Assembly (NCBI GenBank): GCA_905480445.1 | Contig: CAJQQJ010000370.1 | Span: 1 to 5,397, forward strand | DNA length: 5,397 nt | Direction of reading: 5' to 3' | Source: an uncultured Alphaproteobacteria bacterium | Lineage (GTDB): Bacteria > Pseudomonadota > Alphaproteobacteria > UBA7985 > CAJQQZ01 | Part shown: piece after piece, positions 1 through 5,397 of the stretch | Layout: the number at the start of each line of letters is the position of its first letter | How positions within the stretch are numbered: position 1 is the first letter of the stretch | Position numbers and translations under genes: made by a program | Notes under the pieces: generated by a model | Database searches by the model: none | Told to the model about the DNA's origin: nothing | The model's input: only the letters and a program-made list of their open reading frames with translations

Positions 1-1
1 A

Positions 2-217
2 GATGCGTTATCACGGGCTGGTTCTTTGGACCAGGACGTTGTTCGTGATGCGATTGCTGCCACAGAAATGGAAACATTCTACGGCAAAATCAAGTTCTCT
101 GAAGCTGGAAACAACATTGCTAAGCCAATGGTTCTACGTCAGATCCAAAACGGTGAATATGCAGTGGTTGCTCCTTCAAAGTGGGCATCAGCTGAGCCAA
201 ACCTGACTTTCAAATAA
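2..217 (+). CDS. Branched-chain amino acid-type ABC transporter substrate-binding protein, C-terminal fragment (5' end outside window)
   Basis: This is the last 71 codons of a gene that begins upstream of the window and ends at TAA 215-217. The tail reads TFYGKIKFSEAGNNIAKPM, then VLRQIQNGEYAVVAP and a short end in AEPNLTFK. The pattern 'FYG-I-F...G-N-AKPMVL-QIQ-G-Y-VV-P' is what I know from the C-terminal lobe of periplasmic binding proteins of the Leu/Ile/Val type (Peripla_BP_6, type I fold). Such proteins capture the solute in the periplasm and deliver it to the LivHM permease. Its position directly before livH supports this. Signal peptide and most ligand-contacting residues lie outside the window, so the substrate cannot be judged. 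The TTG at 26 is an internal Leu codon, since the frame is open to the window edge. The family call is fairly secure; specificity is unknown. Confidence 0.85.
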   Translation, partial: DALSRAGSLDQDVVRDAIAATEMETFYGKIKFSEAGNNIAKPMVLRQIQNGEYAVVAPSKWASAEPNLTFK

Positions 218-233
218 GAAAATCAGTCGTCTC

Positions 234-265
234 AAGGGGTAGTAGCCTAAGGGTTGCTACCCCTT
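234..265 (+). promoter_or_regulatory. Intergenic stem-loop between binding-protein gene and livH
   Basis: The arm at 234-247 pairs with 252-265 around the 4-nt loop TAAG. The outer nine pairs (AAGGGGTAG with CTACCCCTT) are perfect; the inner five include two G-U wobbles. It lies 16 nt after the binding-protein stop codon. What follows (ATCTATAAAAAATC) has no T-run on this strand, so it is not a textbook intrinsic terminator. Stem-loops at this place in importer operons commonly protect the 3' end of the binding-protein message or partly terminate, so that the binding protein outnumbers the permease. That role is inferred here; the pairing itself is directly visible. Confidence 0.75.
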
Positions 266-290
266 ATCTATAAAAAATCAAAAAATTATC

Positions 291-295
291 GGGAG
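291..295 (+). promoter_or_regulatory. Ribosome binding site of livH
   Basis: GGGAG lies 7 nt before the ATG at 303, an ideal spacing. It supports the livH start and gives the permease genes their own translation initiation after the upstream hairpin. Confidence 0.75.
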
Positions 296-302
296 TACTG
301 CA

Positions 303-1214
303 ATGTGGCAGGGCATTGAACTTTTGTTTCAATATCCGTCGGTAAATGTCAAATATATCCTTGATGGCCTATTCTTCGGTTCGATCTTCGCCTTATCAGC
401 TTACGGTTTGGCGCTGGTATGGGGGGTGATGAACCTCAAGAATTTGGCACAAGGGGATTTGGTTATCCTCGGCGGTTACTTCACTTGGTACTTTCAAAGT
501 GCTTTCGGTTTGAATCCGATTCTAACGCTCCCGCTTGTAATGGGCATCATGTTCTTCTTTGGATGGGCCATGTACGTGTTAGTGGTGAAATGGGTGATCG
601 ATAAGGATCTCTTCACGTCACTTTTAGCGACCTTCGGTATGGCCTTGGTCATCCAGCAATTCATCAATCTAGTTTTTGGTCCCGAAACTCAAACGGCGAT
701 TTCGGAACTCGGCAGATTCAAATTCTACATGTTCGGCGGCAAAATCATTGTCCCTGAAATTCGCGTTGTTGGCGTTGTGTTATGTGCAATCGTCGCCATT
801 GCGCTGATAACCTTCATGAAACGAAGCAGAACAGGTCAGGCGATCAGAGCCACAGCTCAAGATGCGCGCGCTGCCAAAGTCATGGGCATCAATACAGATC
901 GTGTCTATGCACTGACTTTCTCTATTAATTCAGCGATCTGCGGTGCTTCAGGTGCATTAGTTGCTATGATGTTCCTAATTCAACCCTTCTACGGAATAAC
1001 TTATTCTATTCGCTCCTTTGTCATTGTGACCGCGGCAGGCCTGGGGAATTTGCCAGGCGTTGTTACAGCAGCCTTCGGCCTTGGAGTTTTGGAAGGCTAC
1101 GCAAACAACATTCTAGGCGCCTCTTATCAGCAATTCATCGTGGTGTTCGCACTCGTCGTTGTGCTGGTCTGGCGAATGGTTAGACTTAGAAAAGCTAGGA
1201 TGGTTTTAGAATGA
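303..1214 (+). CDS. livH: Branched-chain amino acid-type ABC transporter permease, LivH-like
   Basis: A 303-residue inner-membrane permease, close to the usual LivH length of about 290-310. It should pair with LivM to form the channel. Hydrophobic helices cover roughly residues 17-41, 47-65, 72-97, 104-125, 154-171, 202-226, 236-270 and 276-292. The EAA-like cytoplasmic loop that docks the ATPases is visible at about 177-196 (TGQAIRATAQDARAAKVMGI), and a GLGNLPGVV turn lies near 246-254. The first part carries GVMNLKNLAQGDLVILGGY, where typical LivH proteins read more like GV--VINFAHGELYMLGAY, so this is a somewhat divergent branch. ATG 303 is preceded by GGGAG. The stop overlaps the livM start by 4 nt (ATGA), suggesting translational coupling. 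The symbol marks the family role; transport of Leu/Ile/Val is not shown. Confidence 0.9.
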   Translation: MWQGIELLFQYPSVNVKYILDGLFFGSIFALSAYGLALVWGVMNLKNLAQGDLVILGGYFTWYFQSAFGLNPILTLPLVMGIMFFFGWAMYVLVVKWVIDKDLFTSLLATFGMALVIQQFINLVFGPETQTAISELGRFKFYMFGGKIIVPEIRVVGVVLCAIVAIALITFMKRSRTGQAIRATAQDARAAKVMGINTDRVYALTFSINSAICGASGALVAMMFLIQPFYGITYSIRSFVIVTAAGLGNLPGVVTAAFGLGVLEGYANNILGASYQQFIVVFALVVVLVWRMVRLRKARMVLE

Positions 1215-2266
1215 GTATCTATAAAAGAGATCTGTTGATCTATGCTGGCATTTCCATCTTCGCGATCGTTCTAGCGCAGCTTTTCCCTGCCTATATTACT
1301 CAGATTGCTGTTATGTTTTTGATGGTGATTTTGGCTCAAACTTGGGATCTCCAAGGCGGCCAGATGGGCTATAACTCCCTTGGAAACATTATGTTTTTCG
1401 GGATTGGCATGTATGTGTCGTCAATCATTCAAATAGCAATGCTTTACGGCTGGGGCGGTGTGGGCGAATACACCTCTGCGTCGGGCAGTATCAAAGTCGA
1501 AATACTGAAAGACAACTACCTCTATGGGATGTTCCTAGGAGCTTTTGCTGCCGGTATTGTTTGCGTCCTTTTTGCATTCGTATTTGGCCAAATATTCCTA
1601 CTGTTTAGAGGGCCTTATTTTGCAATTGGTACACTAGGAATGGTTCTTGCCGTTGCTGAACTTGTCTCTTCTTGGGAGTGGGTCGGTGCCGGTGGTGGAC
1701 TTTCATTACCAGTGTATCCAGCAGTCGATCCTACGGAAAGCGGCAGGCTCTATTTCTATTGCTTCCTAGCCATCTCCGCGATCTGTTTTGCTTTCATTTC
1801 TTGGGTGACTAGCACGAGATTTGGTTTGGCACTAAACGCTATCCGCGATGATGAAGCCAAAGCGGAGGCCATGGGTATCCGCACCCTGCGCTACAAAGTG
1901 TCTTCCTGGATGATTTCCGCTTTCTTCTTAGGTTTGGCGGGCGCCATTTTTGGCAACATGTCCAATTTTATTGAACCTTTAGAGGTAGCGTTCCCAACCA
2001 TAACCTTTGGTGTGTTTATGGTTGTCATGGCGCTCCTGGGCGGGAAAGGAACCGTCTGGGGCCCTGTTGTTGGTGCTGTCATCTTCCACATCATTAAAGA
2101 AACAACCTGGACCTATATGTTGGGTTATCAATGGGTTGCACTCGGTCTACTGATCATCGTTATCGTTATCTTCTTTAACCAAGGCATCATGGGATCTCTA
2201 GCGGAACGCTATCCCCATTGGTTTGGCATAAAAATTGAGGAAGACCCGGAGGAGGCATCAACATGA
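1211..2266 (+). CDS. livM: Branched-chain amino acid-type ABC transporter permease, LivM-like
   Basis: A 351-residue polytopic permease, the partner of LivH. The EAA-type coupling loop is at about 202-223 (TRFGLALNAIRDDEAKAEAM, then GI), followed by YKVSSWMISAFFLGLAGAIFG and the family-typical ALLGGKGTVWGPVVGA at 274-289. Further landmarks are FRGPYFAIGTLGM (132-144) and GGGLSLP (161-167). Two things depart from common LivM: the first re-entrant region reads TWDLQGGQMGYNSLGN instead of a NLLLGYAGQLSLGH-like sequence, and a polar segment of roughly 25 residues (about 80-104) sits between two helices, probably on the periplasmic side. The C-terminus is a short acidic tail ending IEEDPEEAST. It overlaps livH by 4 nt at its start and livG by 4 nt at its end, indicating one transcript. 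The substrate is undetermined. Confidence 0.9.
   Translation: MSIYKRDLLIYAGISIFAIVLAQLFPAYITQIAVMFLMVILAQTWDLQGGQMGYNSLGNIMFFGIGMYVSSIIQIAMLYGWGGVGEYTSASGSIKVEILKDNYLYGMFLGAFAAGIVCVLFAFVFGQIFLLFRGPYFAIGTLGMVLAVAELVSSWEWVGAGGGLSLPVYPAVDPTESGRLYFYCFLAISAICFAFISWVTSTRFGLALNAIRDDEAKAEAMGIRTLRYKVSSWMISAFFLGLAGAIFGNMSNFIEPLEVAFPTITFGVFMVVMALLGGKGTVWGPVVGAVIFHIIKETTWTYMLGYQWVALGLLIIVIVIFFNQGIMGSLAERYPHWFGIKIEEDPEEAST
2248..2255 (+). promoter_or_regulatory. Strong ribosome binding site of livG inside livM
   Basis: GGAGGAGG lies 7 nt before the livG ATG at 2263 and encodes part of the acidic livM tail. It is one of the best Shine-Dalgarno matches in the window and fixes the livG start. Confidence 0.75.
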
Positions 2267-2997
2267 TTGTTCTAAAAGACGTCTCCAAGGCTTTTGGCGG
2301 TGTTCAAGCCAACAAGAAAGTTTCCCTTTCTGTCGAAGAAGGCAAAATCACCGGTTTGATTGGGCCTAATGGTTCTGGAAAGACAACGGTTTTTAACTCT
2401 ATTGTTGGGTATCATCCTATTGATGAGGGTTCTATCCAGTTTAAGGGGCAGGAAATATCTCAGATGCCAGTGCAAAGTATTGCACGCCTCGGCCTGCTCA
2501 GAACTTTTCAACAGACGCGGATTTACGGCAAAATGAACTGCGTTGAGAACATGTTGATCTCAACTGATAACCGCAATGCCTCTGTATGGGATATGTTCGG
2601 CAGTCGTACTTCTGAAATCCAGGACAAGGCCGAACACTTGCTTGAGTTTGTTGGTTTGTATCGCAAACGTTCTTTGAAGGCGGGGGATCTTTCCTTTGGT
2701 CAGCAGAAGCTACTCGAGTTCGCGATGGCCTTGATGAATGATCCAGATATCTTGCTTCTGGATGAACCGACGGCTGGTATTAACCCCACGCTTATTAATG
2801 GGCTCATTGATCGTCTTCATCGCGCAAACACCGAATTTGGAATTACACTGTTCGTCATTGAACACAACATGCGTGTGATCATGAACATGGCAGACCAGAT
2901 TTACTGTCTATCCAACGGTCAGATGTTGGCTTCCGGCAAACCTGAAGATATTCAAAACGATAAGCGTGTTATCGATGCTTATCTGGGAGGACATTGA
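2263..2997 (+). CDS. livG: ABC transporter ATP-binding protein, LivG-like
   Basis: A 244-residue cytoplasmic ATPase subunit, of normal LivG length (about 250). Everything a working nucleotide-binding domain needs is visible: Walker A GPNGSGKTT at 34-42, Q-loop in RTFQQTRIY (Q83/Q84), signature LSFGQQKLLE at 143-152, Walker B plus catalytic Glu and D-loop in ILLLDEPTAGINP at 163-175, and the switch His201 in FVIEHNM. The signature is LSFGQ rather than LSGGQ; LivG proteins often vary here. LivG pairs with LivF in the ATPase dimer that drives import. The start is set by the ATGA overlap with livM and the GGAGGAGG site. The end is followed almost at once by livF. The Liv role is well supported; the transported solute is not. 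Confidence 0.93.
   Translation: MIVLKDVSKAFGGVQANKKVSLSVEEGKITGLIGPNGSGKTTVFNSIVGYHPIDEGSIQFKGQEISQMPVQSIARLGLLRTFQQTRIYGKMNCVENMLISTDNRNASVWDMFGSRTSEIQDKAEHLLEFVGLYRKRSLKAGDLSFGQQKLLEFAMALMNDPDILLLDEPTAGINPTLINGLIDRLHRANTEFGITLFVIEHNMRVIMNMADQIYCLSNGQMLASGKPEDIQNDKRVIDAYLGGH
2985..2990 (+). promoter_or_regulatory. Ribosome binding site deciding the livF start
   Basis: GGGAGG lies 9 nt before ATG 3000 but only 3 nt before the in-frame TTG at 2994. This favours ATG 3000 over the slightly longer TTG start. Confidence 0.7.
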
Positions 2998-2999
2998 TC

Positions 3000-3890
3000 A
3001 TGGCGACCAAAGAAGAAGCTAAATCTAAGCAAGATAAGTCCACCCGTGGTTACCACATGGGGTCTGTTGATACAGTTATTTCCGTTGATGATGTAAACAA
3101 GCAAGCCCAAGCGATCGCGCAGAATGTAACGGTCTCCGATCTTGACGCTTTGGTAGATGGCGATCCGTTCCTCAAAATTGACAATTTGGTTGCCGGTTAC
3201 GGCAAGATGGAAATTCTGCACGACATCAGTCTAAGAGTTGGTAAGGGACAGTCCCTCTGTTTGATCGGTCCCAATGGCGCTGGTAAATCGACGATTCTAC
3301 ACTCTATATTCGGCTTTACCCGAATTTTCTCCGGAGCAATCACAACTCACAAAGGCGGCGGTAATCAAGACATCACAGCGCTTTCCTCTAACGACAAACT
3401 GAAAAACGCAGGCATTGCCTATATTCTCCAAGATAAGTCTGTTTTTCCTGGCATGACTGTGGAGGAAAATCTTTGGATGGGCGGTTTCTTGATGGACAAG
3501 CCCGCGCTTGCCAAACAAGCTGCCGAACGTATCTTCGACAAATACCCACGTTTGGCGGCACGCCGAAAGCATCTAGCGAAGGTTTTATCCGGCGGAGAAC
3601 GACGCTTGCTAGAAATTTCACGTGCTTTGGTGATGGACCCTGATGTCCTGTTGGTTGACGAACCGTCTATTGGTTTGGAACCCCGTTTTATCGACATGGT
3701 CTTCGAAATTCTGGATGAGTTGCAGAATACTGACGGCAAAACGATCATCATGGTTGAGCAAAACGCCAAAAAAGGACTTGAGTTTGCCGATATTGGTTAT
3801 GTCCTTGTGTCCGGGGAGCTTGCAATTGCCGGCAAAGGCGATGACTTGCTTAAGAATCCTGACGTTGGTCGTCTCTTCCTCGGCGGTTGA
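3000..3890 (+). CDS. livF: ABC transporter ATP-binding protein, LivF-like, with N-terminal extension
   Basis: A 296-residue ATPase, the second nucleotide-binding subunit of the importer. The conserved domain starts near residue 58 (FLKIDNLVAGYGKMEILHDI). It shows Walker A GPNGAGKST at 90-98, a Q-loop at YILQDKSVFPGMTVEENL (Q144), signature LSGGERRLLEISRAL at 197-211, Walker B and D-loop VLLVDEPSIGLEP at 216-228, and MVEQN at 251-255. The last has Gln where most ABC proteins keep the switch His; that replacement is usual in LivF. The first ~57 residues form a charged, helix-prone extension (MATKEEAKSKQDKSTRGY onward) that ordinary LivF of about 235 residues lacks. The segment just before the Q-loop (HKGGGNQDITALSS) is also slightly long. 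ATG 3000 was chosen for its GGGAGG site; the in-frame ATG at 3057 has no such site. It lies 2 nt after the livG stop. Confidence 0.9.
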   Translation: MATKEEAKSKQDKSTRGYHMGSVDTVISVDDVNKQAQAIAQNVTVSDLDALVDGDPFLKIDNLVAGYGKMEILHDISLRVGKGQSLCLIGPNGAGKSTILHSIFGFTRIFSGAITTHKGGGNQDITALSSNDKLKNAGIAYILQDKSVFPGMTVEENLWMGGFLMDKPALAKQAAERIFDKYPRLAARRKHLAKVLSGGERRLLEISRALVMDPDVLLVDEPSIGLEPRFIDMVFEILDELQNTDGKTIIMVEQNAKKGLEFADIGYVLVSGELAIAGKGDDLLKNPDVGRLFLGG

Positions 3891-3892
3891 TT

Positions 3893-4468
3893 GTGACCGA
3901 ACAACCGAACAAAGGCCTGAAGGATCGCTTAGACGGCGAAACTTCGGGCTTTTTTATTGCCGCGATAGCAACAGCGCCTCCAACCTGGACAATTGCCTTT
4001 AACTTTGGCGCTTTCAATACGGTGTTTTACGGCCATCTTTTCACGATCTGGGCAGCGTCGATTGCCATGTTCTTGGCTGGTTTAGTCTTGTCGACGAAAA
4101 AGAACTCTCAAATGCCTTTCAGTTGGTGGTCCGCTCTATTGTTAATTTTGCCCTCAATTTGGATGGTTTTTGATGTCCTAGCGATTGGCAGTTCGTCGGA
4201 ATTTGTTACGGCAGTTTCAGTCCTTTTCATGGTTCTAGTAGTATTTCTTTCTGTGCCTTTCATTGTCTATTTCTTAGTCATGGCCGTCGTACCTGGCGTA
4301 GAACAAATCAGTTCAAAAAAACTACAGTTTGGTCTAGTTGGAATAATTCTTGTTATCGGGCTTAGCGGTTTCACCGCCGGTCGGAATAACTTCTTGCTAA
4401 TGACTTGCGAAGACTTCAATGTAGCCGGCGATACAGAGCCAGCTAACTGCTGGCCAGAGCAGAATTAA
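3893..4468 (+). CDS. Uncharacterised five-helix membrane protein with C-terminal cysteine pair
   Basis: I do not recognise the family. From GTG 3893 the product is 191 residues: a polar N-terminus (MTEQPNKGLKDRLDGETSG), a weak helix at about 19-40 (contains PP), and clear helices at about 48-67, 78-98, 104-134 and 146-163. The C-terminal tail has Cys172 (LLMTCEDFNVAGD) and Cys186 (ANCWPEQN). Positive charges at 7-12, 69-70 and 142-143 fit a cytoplasmic N-terminus and a periplasmic tail, where the cysteines could form a disulfide (inference). The start is uncertain: GTG 3893 has a weak GGCGG 6 nt upstream, TTG 3887 overlaps the livF stop, and GTG 4022 or ATG 4067 would remove the first helix or more. 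A terminator-like hairpin lies in the first 20 codons. The position suggests linkage to the transporter, but the gene could be independent. Confidence 0.65.
   Translation: MTEQPNKGLKDRLDGETSGFFIAAIATAPPTWTIAFNFGAFNTVFYGHLFTIWAASIAMFLAGLVLSTKKNSQMPFSWWSALLLILPSIWMVFDVLAIGSSSEFVTAVSVLFMVLVVFLSVPFIVYFLVMAVVPGVEQISSKKLQFGLVGIILVIGLSGFTAGRNNFLLMTCEDFNVAGDTEPANCWPEQN
3911..3955 (+). terminator. Probable intrinsic terminator or attenuator after livF
   Basis: GCCTGAAG (3915-3922) pairs with CTTCGGGC (3942-3949) over eight pairs with one wobble. An inner 4-bp stem TCGC/GCGA (3925-3928 with 3936-3939) closes a 7-nt loop, separated by a 2x2 internal loop. Six T residues follow at 3950-3955, and AAA at 3911-3913 faces this run. 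The structure begins about 20 nt after the livF stop, where a terminator would be expected. It also lies inside the reading frame starting at 3893, so it may act as a partial terminator that lowers expression of the downstream genes. Structure and T-run are visible; activity is inferred. Confidence 0.65.
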
Positions 4469-4479
4469 CCGGGTTCAAC

Positions 4480-5355
4480 ATGCCACATACAACGCCTTTT
4501 CGCGCAGCCGCTCTGGCGATTTTCGCAATGGTCTGCCTGTCGATCAACGACGCCATAATGAAACATGTTGGGATCGATTTCCCAGTTGGTCAGAAGATGT
4601 TCGTGAGAGGGATTTTTGCGACCATTATTTTGATCTTGGCGTTCAAGGCATTCAAATCTCTGCCTGATGTTCGCCACTACAAATCACCCGCTTCAATCCT
4701 CCGTGGTGTTTTCGAAGTCTTAGCAACTTTCTGTTTCTTGTCGGCCCTCAATATTCTGCCTTTTGCTGTCGCAGTTACACTGGCTTTCTCTGCACCGACA
4801 TTGACAACAGTTCTGGCAGCTACAGTGCTGCGCGAGAAAGTAGGGATCTGGCGGTGGTCGGCAATTCTCATCGGCTTCTGCGGCGTCTATGTCATGAGCC
4901 AACCAGGAGCGGACATAGCCTTCTATGGTGTTGGTATCGCCATGGCAGCAGCGGTCTTTATCGCCGGTCGTGATCTTAGCCAACGCTTTGTTGCGGATGA
5001 TTGTCCTGTTGAGGCCATCGCTCTGGCTACCGCTGTCGTTGTAACGATAGCAGGTGCATTTTCCTGGTTTTGGGAAAGCTGGAACCCGGTTACAATGACG
5101 ATGCTTGGCTGGTTGGCATTAAACGCGATCTTCATGTGTAGTTCATACTATTTCTATGCAAAAGCTATCTCCATTGCAGATCTGTCATTCGTAAGCCCTT
5201 TTGCTTATGTCTCAATCATTGTTTCTGCTCTGTTGGGTTATTTCTTTTGGCAAGAAATCCCCCCAGGCATTGCCTTTCTGGGCGCTGGTCTGATCATATT
5301 CTCAGGCCTCGTAATCCTGTGGCGTGAAAAGGTAGTGCAAGACCGTGACCGCTAG
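4480..5355 (+). CDS. EamA/DMT-superfamily permease (RhaT/YdcZ-type ten-helix transporter)
   Basis: A 291-residue inner-membrane protein of the length usual for two-repeat EamA transporters (about 280-310). Ten hydrophobic segments are visible, and the two halves (about 10-140 and 149-282) have the repeat landmarks. In repeat one these are LRGVFEVLATFCFLSALNIL, then LAFSAPTLTTVLAATVLREK and RWSAILIGFCGVYVM. In repeat two they are SSYYFYAKAISIADLSFVSP, then YVSIIVSALLGYFFWQEIPP and GAGLIIFSGLVIL. The family covers exporters and importers of amino acids, metabolites and drugs by secondary transport. Substrate cannot be told from sequence. The start ATG 4480 is 11 nt after the previous stop, with only a weak CGGG nearby, so coupling with the preceding gene is plausible. 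The end overlaps the following reading frame by 11 nt, suggesting they share a transcript. Confidence 0.88.
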   Translation: MPHTTPFRAAALAIFAMVCLSINDAIMKHVGIDFPVGQKMFVRGIFATIILILAFKAFKSLPDVRHYKSPASILRGVFEVLATFCFLSALNILPFAVAVTLAFSAPTLTTVLAATVLREKVGIWRWSAILIGFCGVYVMSQPGADIAFYGVGIAMAAAVFIAGRDLSQRFVADDCPVEAIALATAVVVTIAGAFSWFWESWNPVTMTMLGWLALNAIFMCSSYYFYAKAISIADLSFVSPFAYVSIIVSALLGYFFWQEIPPGIAFLGAGLIIFSGLVILWREKVVQDRDR

Positions 5356-5397
5356 TCATGTCAATTCTTGGTATGCTGCGAGCCTTAACGGTGAACT
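5345..5397 (+). CDS. N-terminus of a probable FAD-dependent oxidoreductase (PuuB/DAO-like), cut by window end
   Basis: From GTG 5345 the frame stays open to the window edge and reads MTASHVNSWYAASLNGE (17 full codons). A short 'S-(W/Y)-Y-A-A-S/T' segment near the N-terminus, before the FAD-binding Rossmann motif, is characteristic of gamma-glutamylputrescine oxidase-like (PuuB) proteins in the DAO family; E. coli PuuB, from memory, begins with a similar SSYYAASANKY. The GxGxxG motif that would prove it lies beyond the window. The GTG overlaps the EamA stop by 11 nt, and AAAAGG (5327-5332) lies 12 nt upstream. A TAG at 5333 in this frame limits how far upstream the start can be, and no in-frame ATG is visible. 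The competing ATG 5358 frame gives MSILGMLRALTVN, which resembles nothing I know. The call rests on one short motif. Confidence 0.5.
   Translation, partial: MTASHVNSWYAASLNGE

Noticed and set aside
269..274. TATAAA as a possible -10 element for a promoter in front of livH
   Set aside because: No acceptable -35 element lies 16-18 nt upstream; that place is occupied by the hairpin. The spacer is simply A/T-rich here.
1891..2094. 67-codon minus-strand open frame within livM
   Set aside because: It is antisense to conserved permease motifs and has no ribosome binding site or domain evidence that I can see.
2994..2999. TTG at 2994 as the start of livF, overlapping the livG stop
   Set aside because: It lies only 3 nt from the GGGAGG site, while ATG 3000 has ideal spacing; it adds just two residues.
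3419..3769. 116-codon open frame on the minus strand
   Set aside because: It lies wholly inside livF, its product is rich in Ser, Arg and Lys with no recognisable domain, and livF is clearly the coding strand.
3643..4002. 119-codon plus-strand frame across the livF end and the start of the membrane protein
   Set aside because: It is an out-of-frame reading of the livF Walker B region, with low-complexity composition and no family resemblance.
5358..5397. ATG 5358 as start of the gene after the EamA permease
   Set aside because: Its reading (MSILGMLRALTVN) resembles nothing known, whereas the GTG 5345 frame shows an oxidoreductase-like start. Sequence past the window would settle it.

Overview
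The window carries most of an ABC importer operon of the branched-chain / hydrophobic amino acid type (HAAT, Liv-like), followed by a small uncharacterised membrane protein, an EamA/DMT-family permease, and the first codons of a probable FAD-dependent amine/amino acid oxidoreductase. All genes are on the + strand. Moderate GC, Shine-Dalgarno leaders, ATGA-type overlaps and protein character point to a Gram-negative bacterium, most likely an alphaproteobacterium, possibly marine. That placement is an impression from sequence style, not a measured result.

Layout: (1) 2-217, the last 71 codons of the periplasmic substrate-binding protein. (2) 218-302, an 85-nt spacer with a 14-bp hairpin that has no U-tract, then a good ribosome binding site. 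(3) 303-3890, livH-livM-livG-livF, tightly packed (4-nt ATGA overlaps for H/M and M/G, 2-nt gap for G/F). (4) 3893-4468, a membrane protein of about 191 residues with no family I recognise; a terminator-like hairpin with a T6 tract lies inside its first codons. (5) 4480-5355, a ten-helix EamA permease. (6) 5345 to the window end, a GTG-started reading frame overlapping the EamA stop, whose first 17 residues resemble the start of PuuB-type FAD oxidoreductases.

How it may work: the binding protein captures a solute in the periplasm, LivH/LivM form the channel, and LivG/LivF power import. The substrate cannot be read from sequence. The amine-oxidase-like start downstream makes an amino acid derivative or amine a reasonable hypothesis, with the EamA protein as a possible exporter of a substrate or product.

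The most notable points are the terminator-like structure inside the 5' end of a reading frame right after livF, the roughly 57-residue N-terminal extension on LivF, the divergent permease motifs, and the unknown membrane protein with a predicted periplasmic cysteine pair. I see no RNA gene, mobile element, CRISPR array or origin. No gene-free stretch exceeds about 85 nt.
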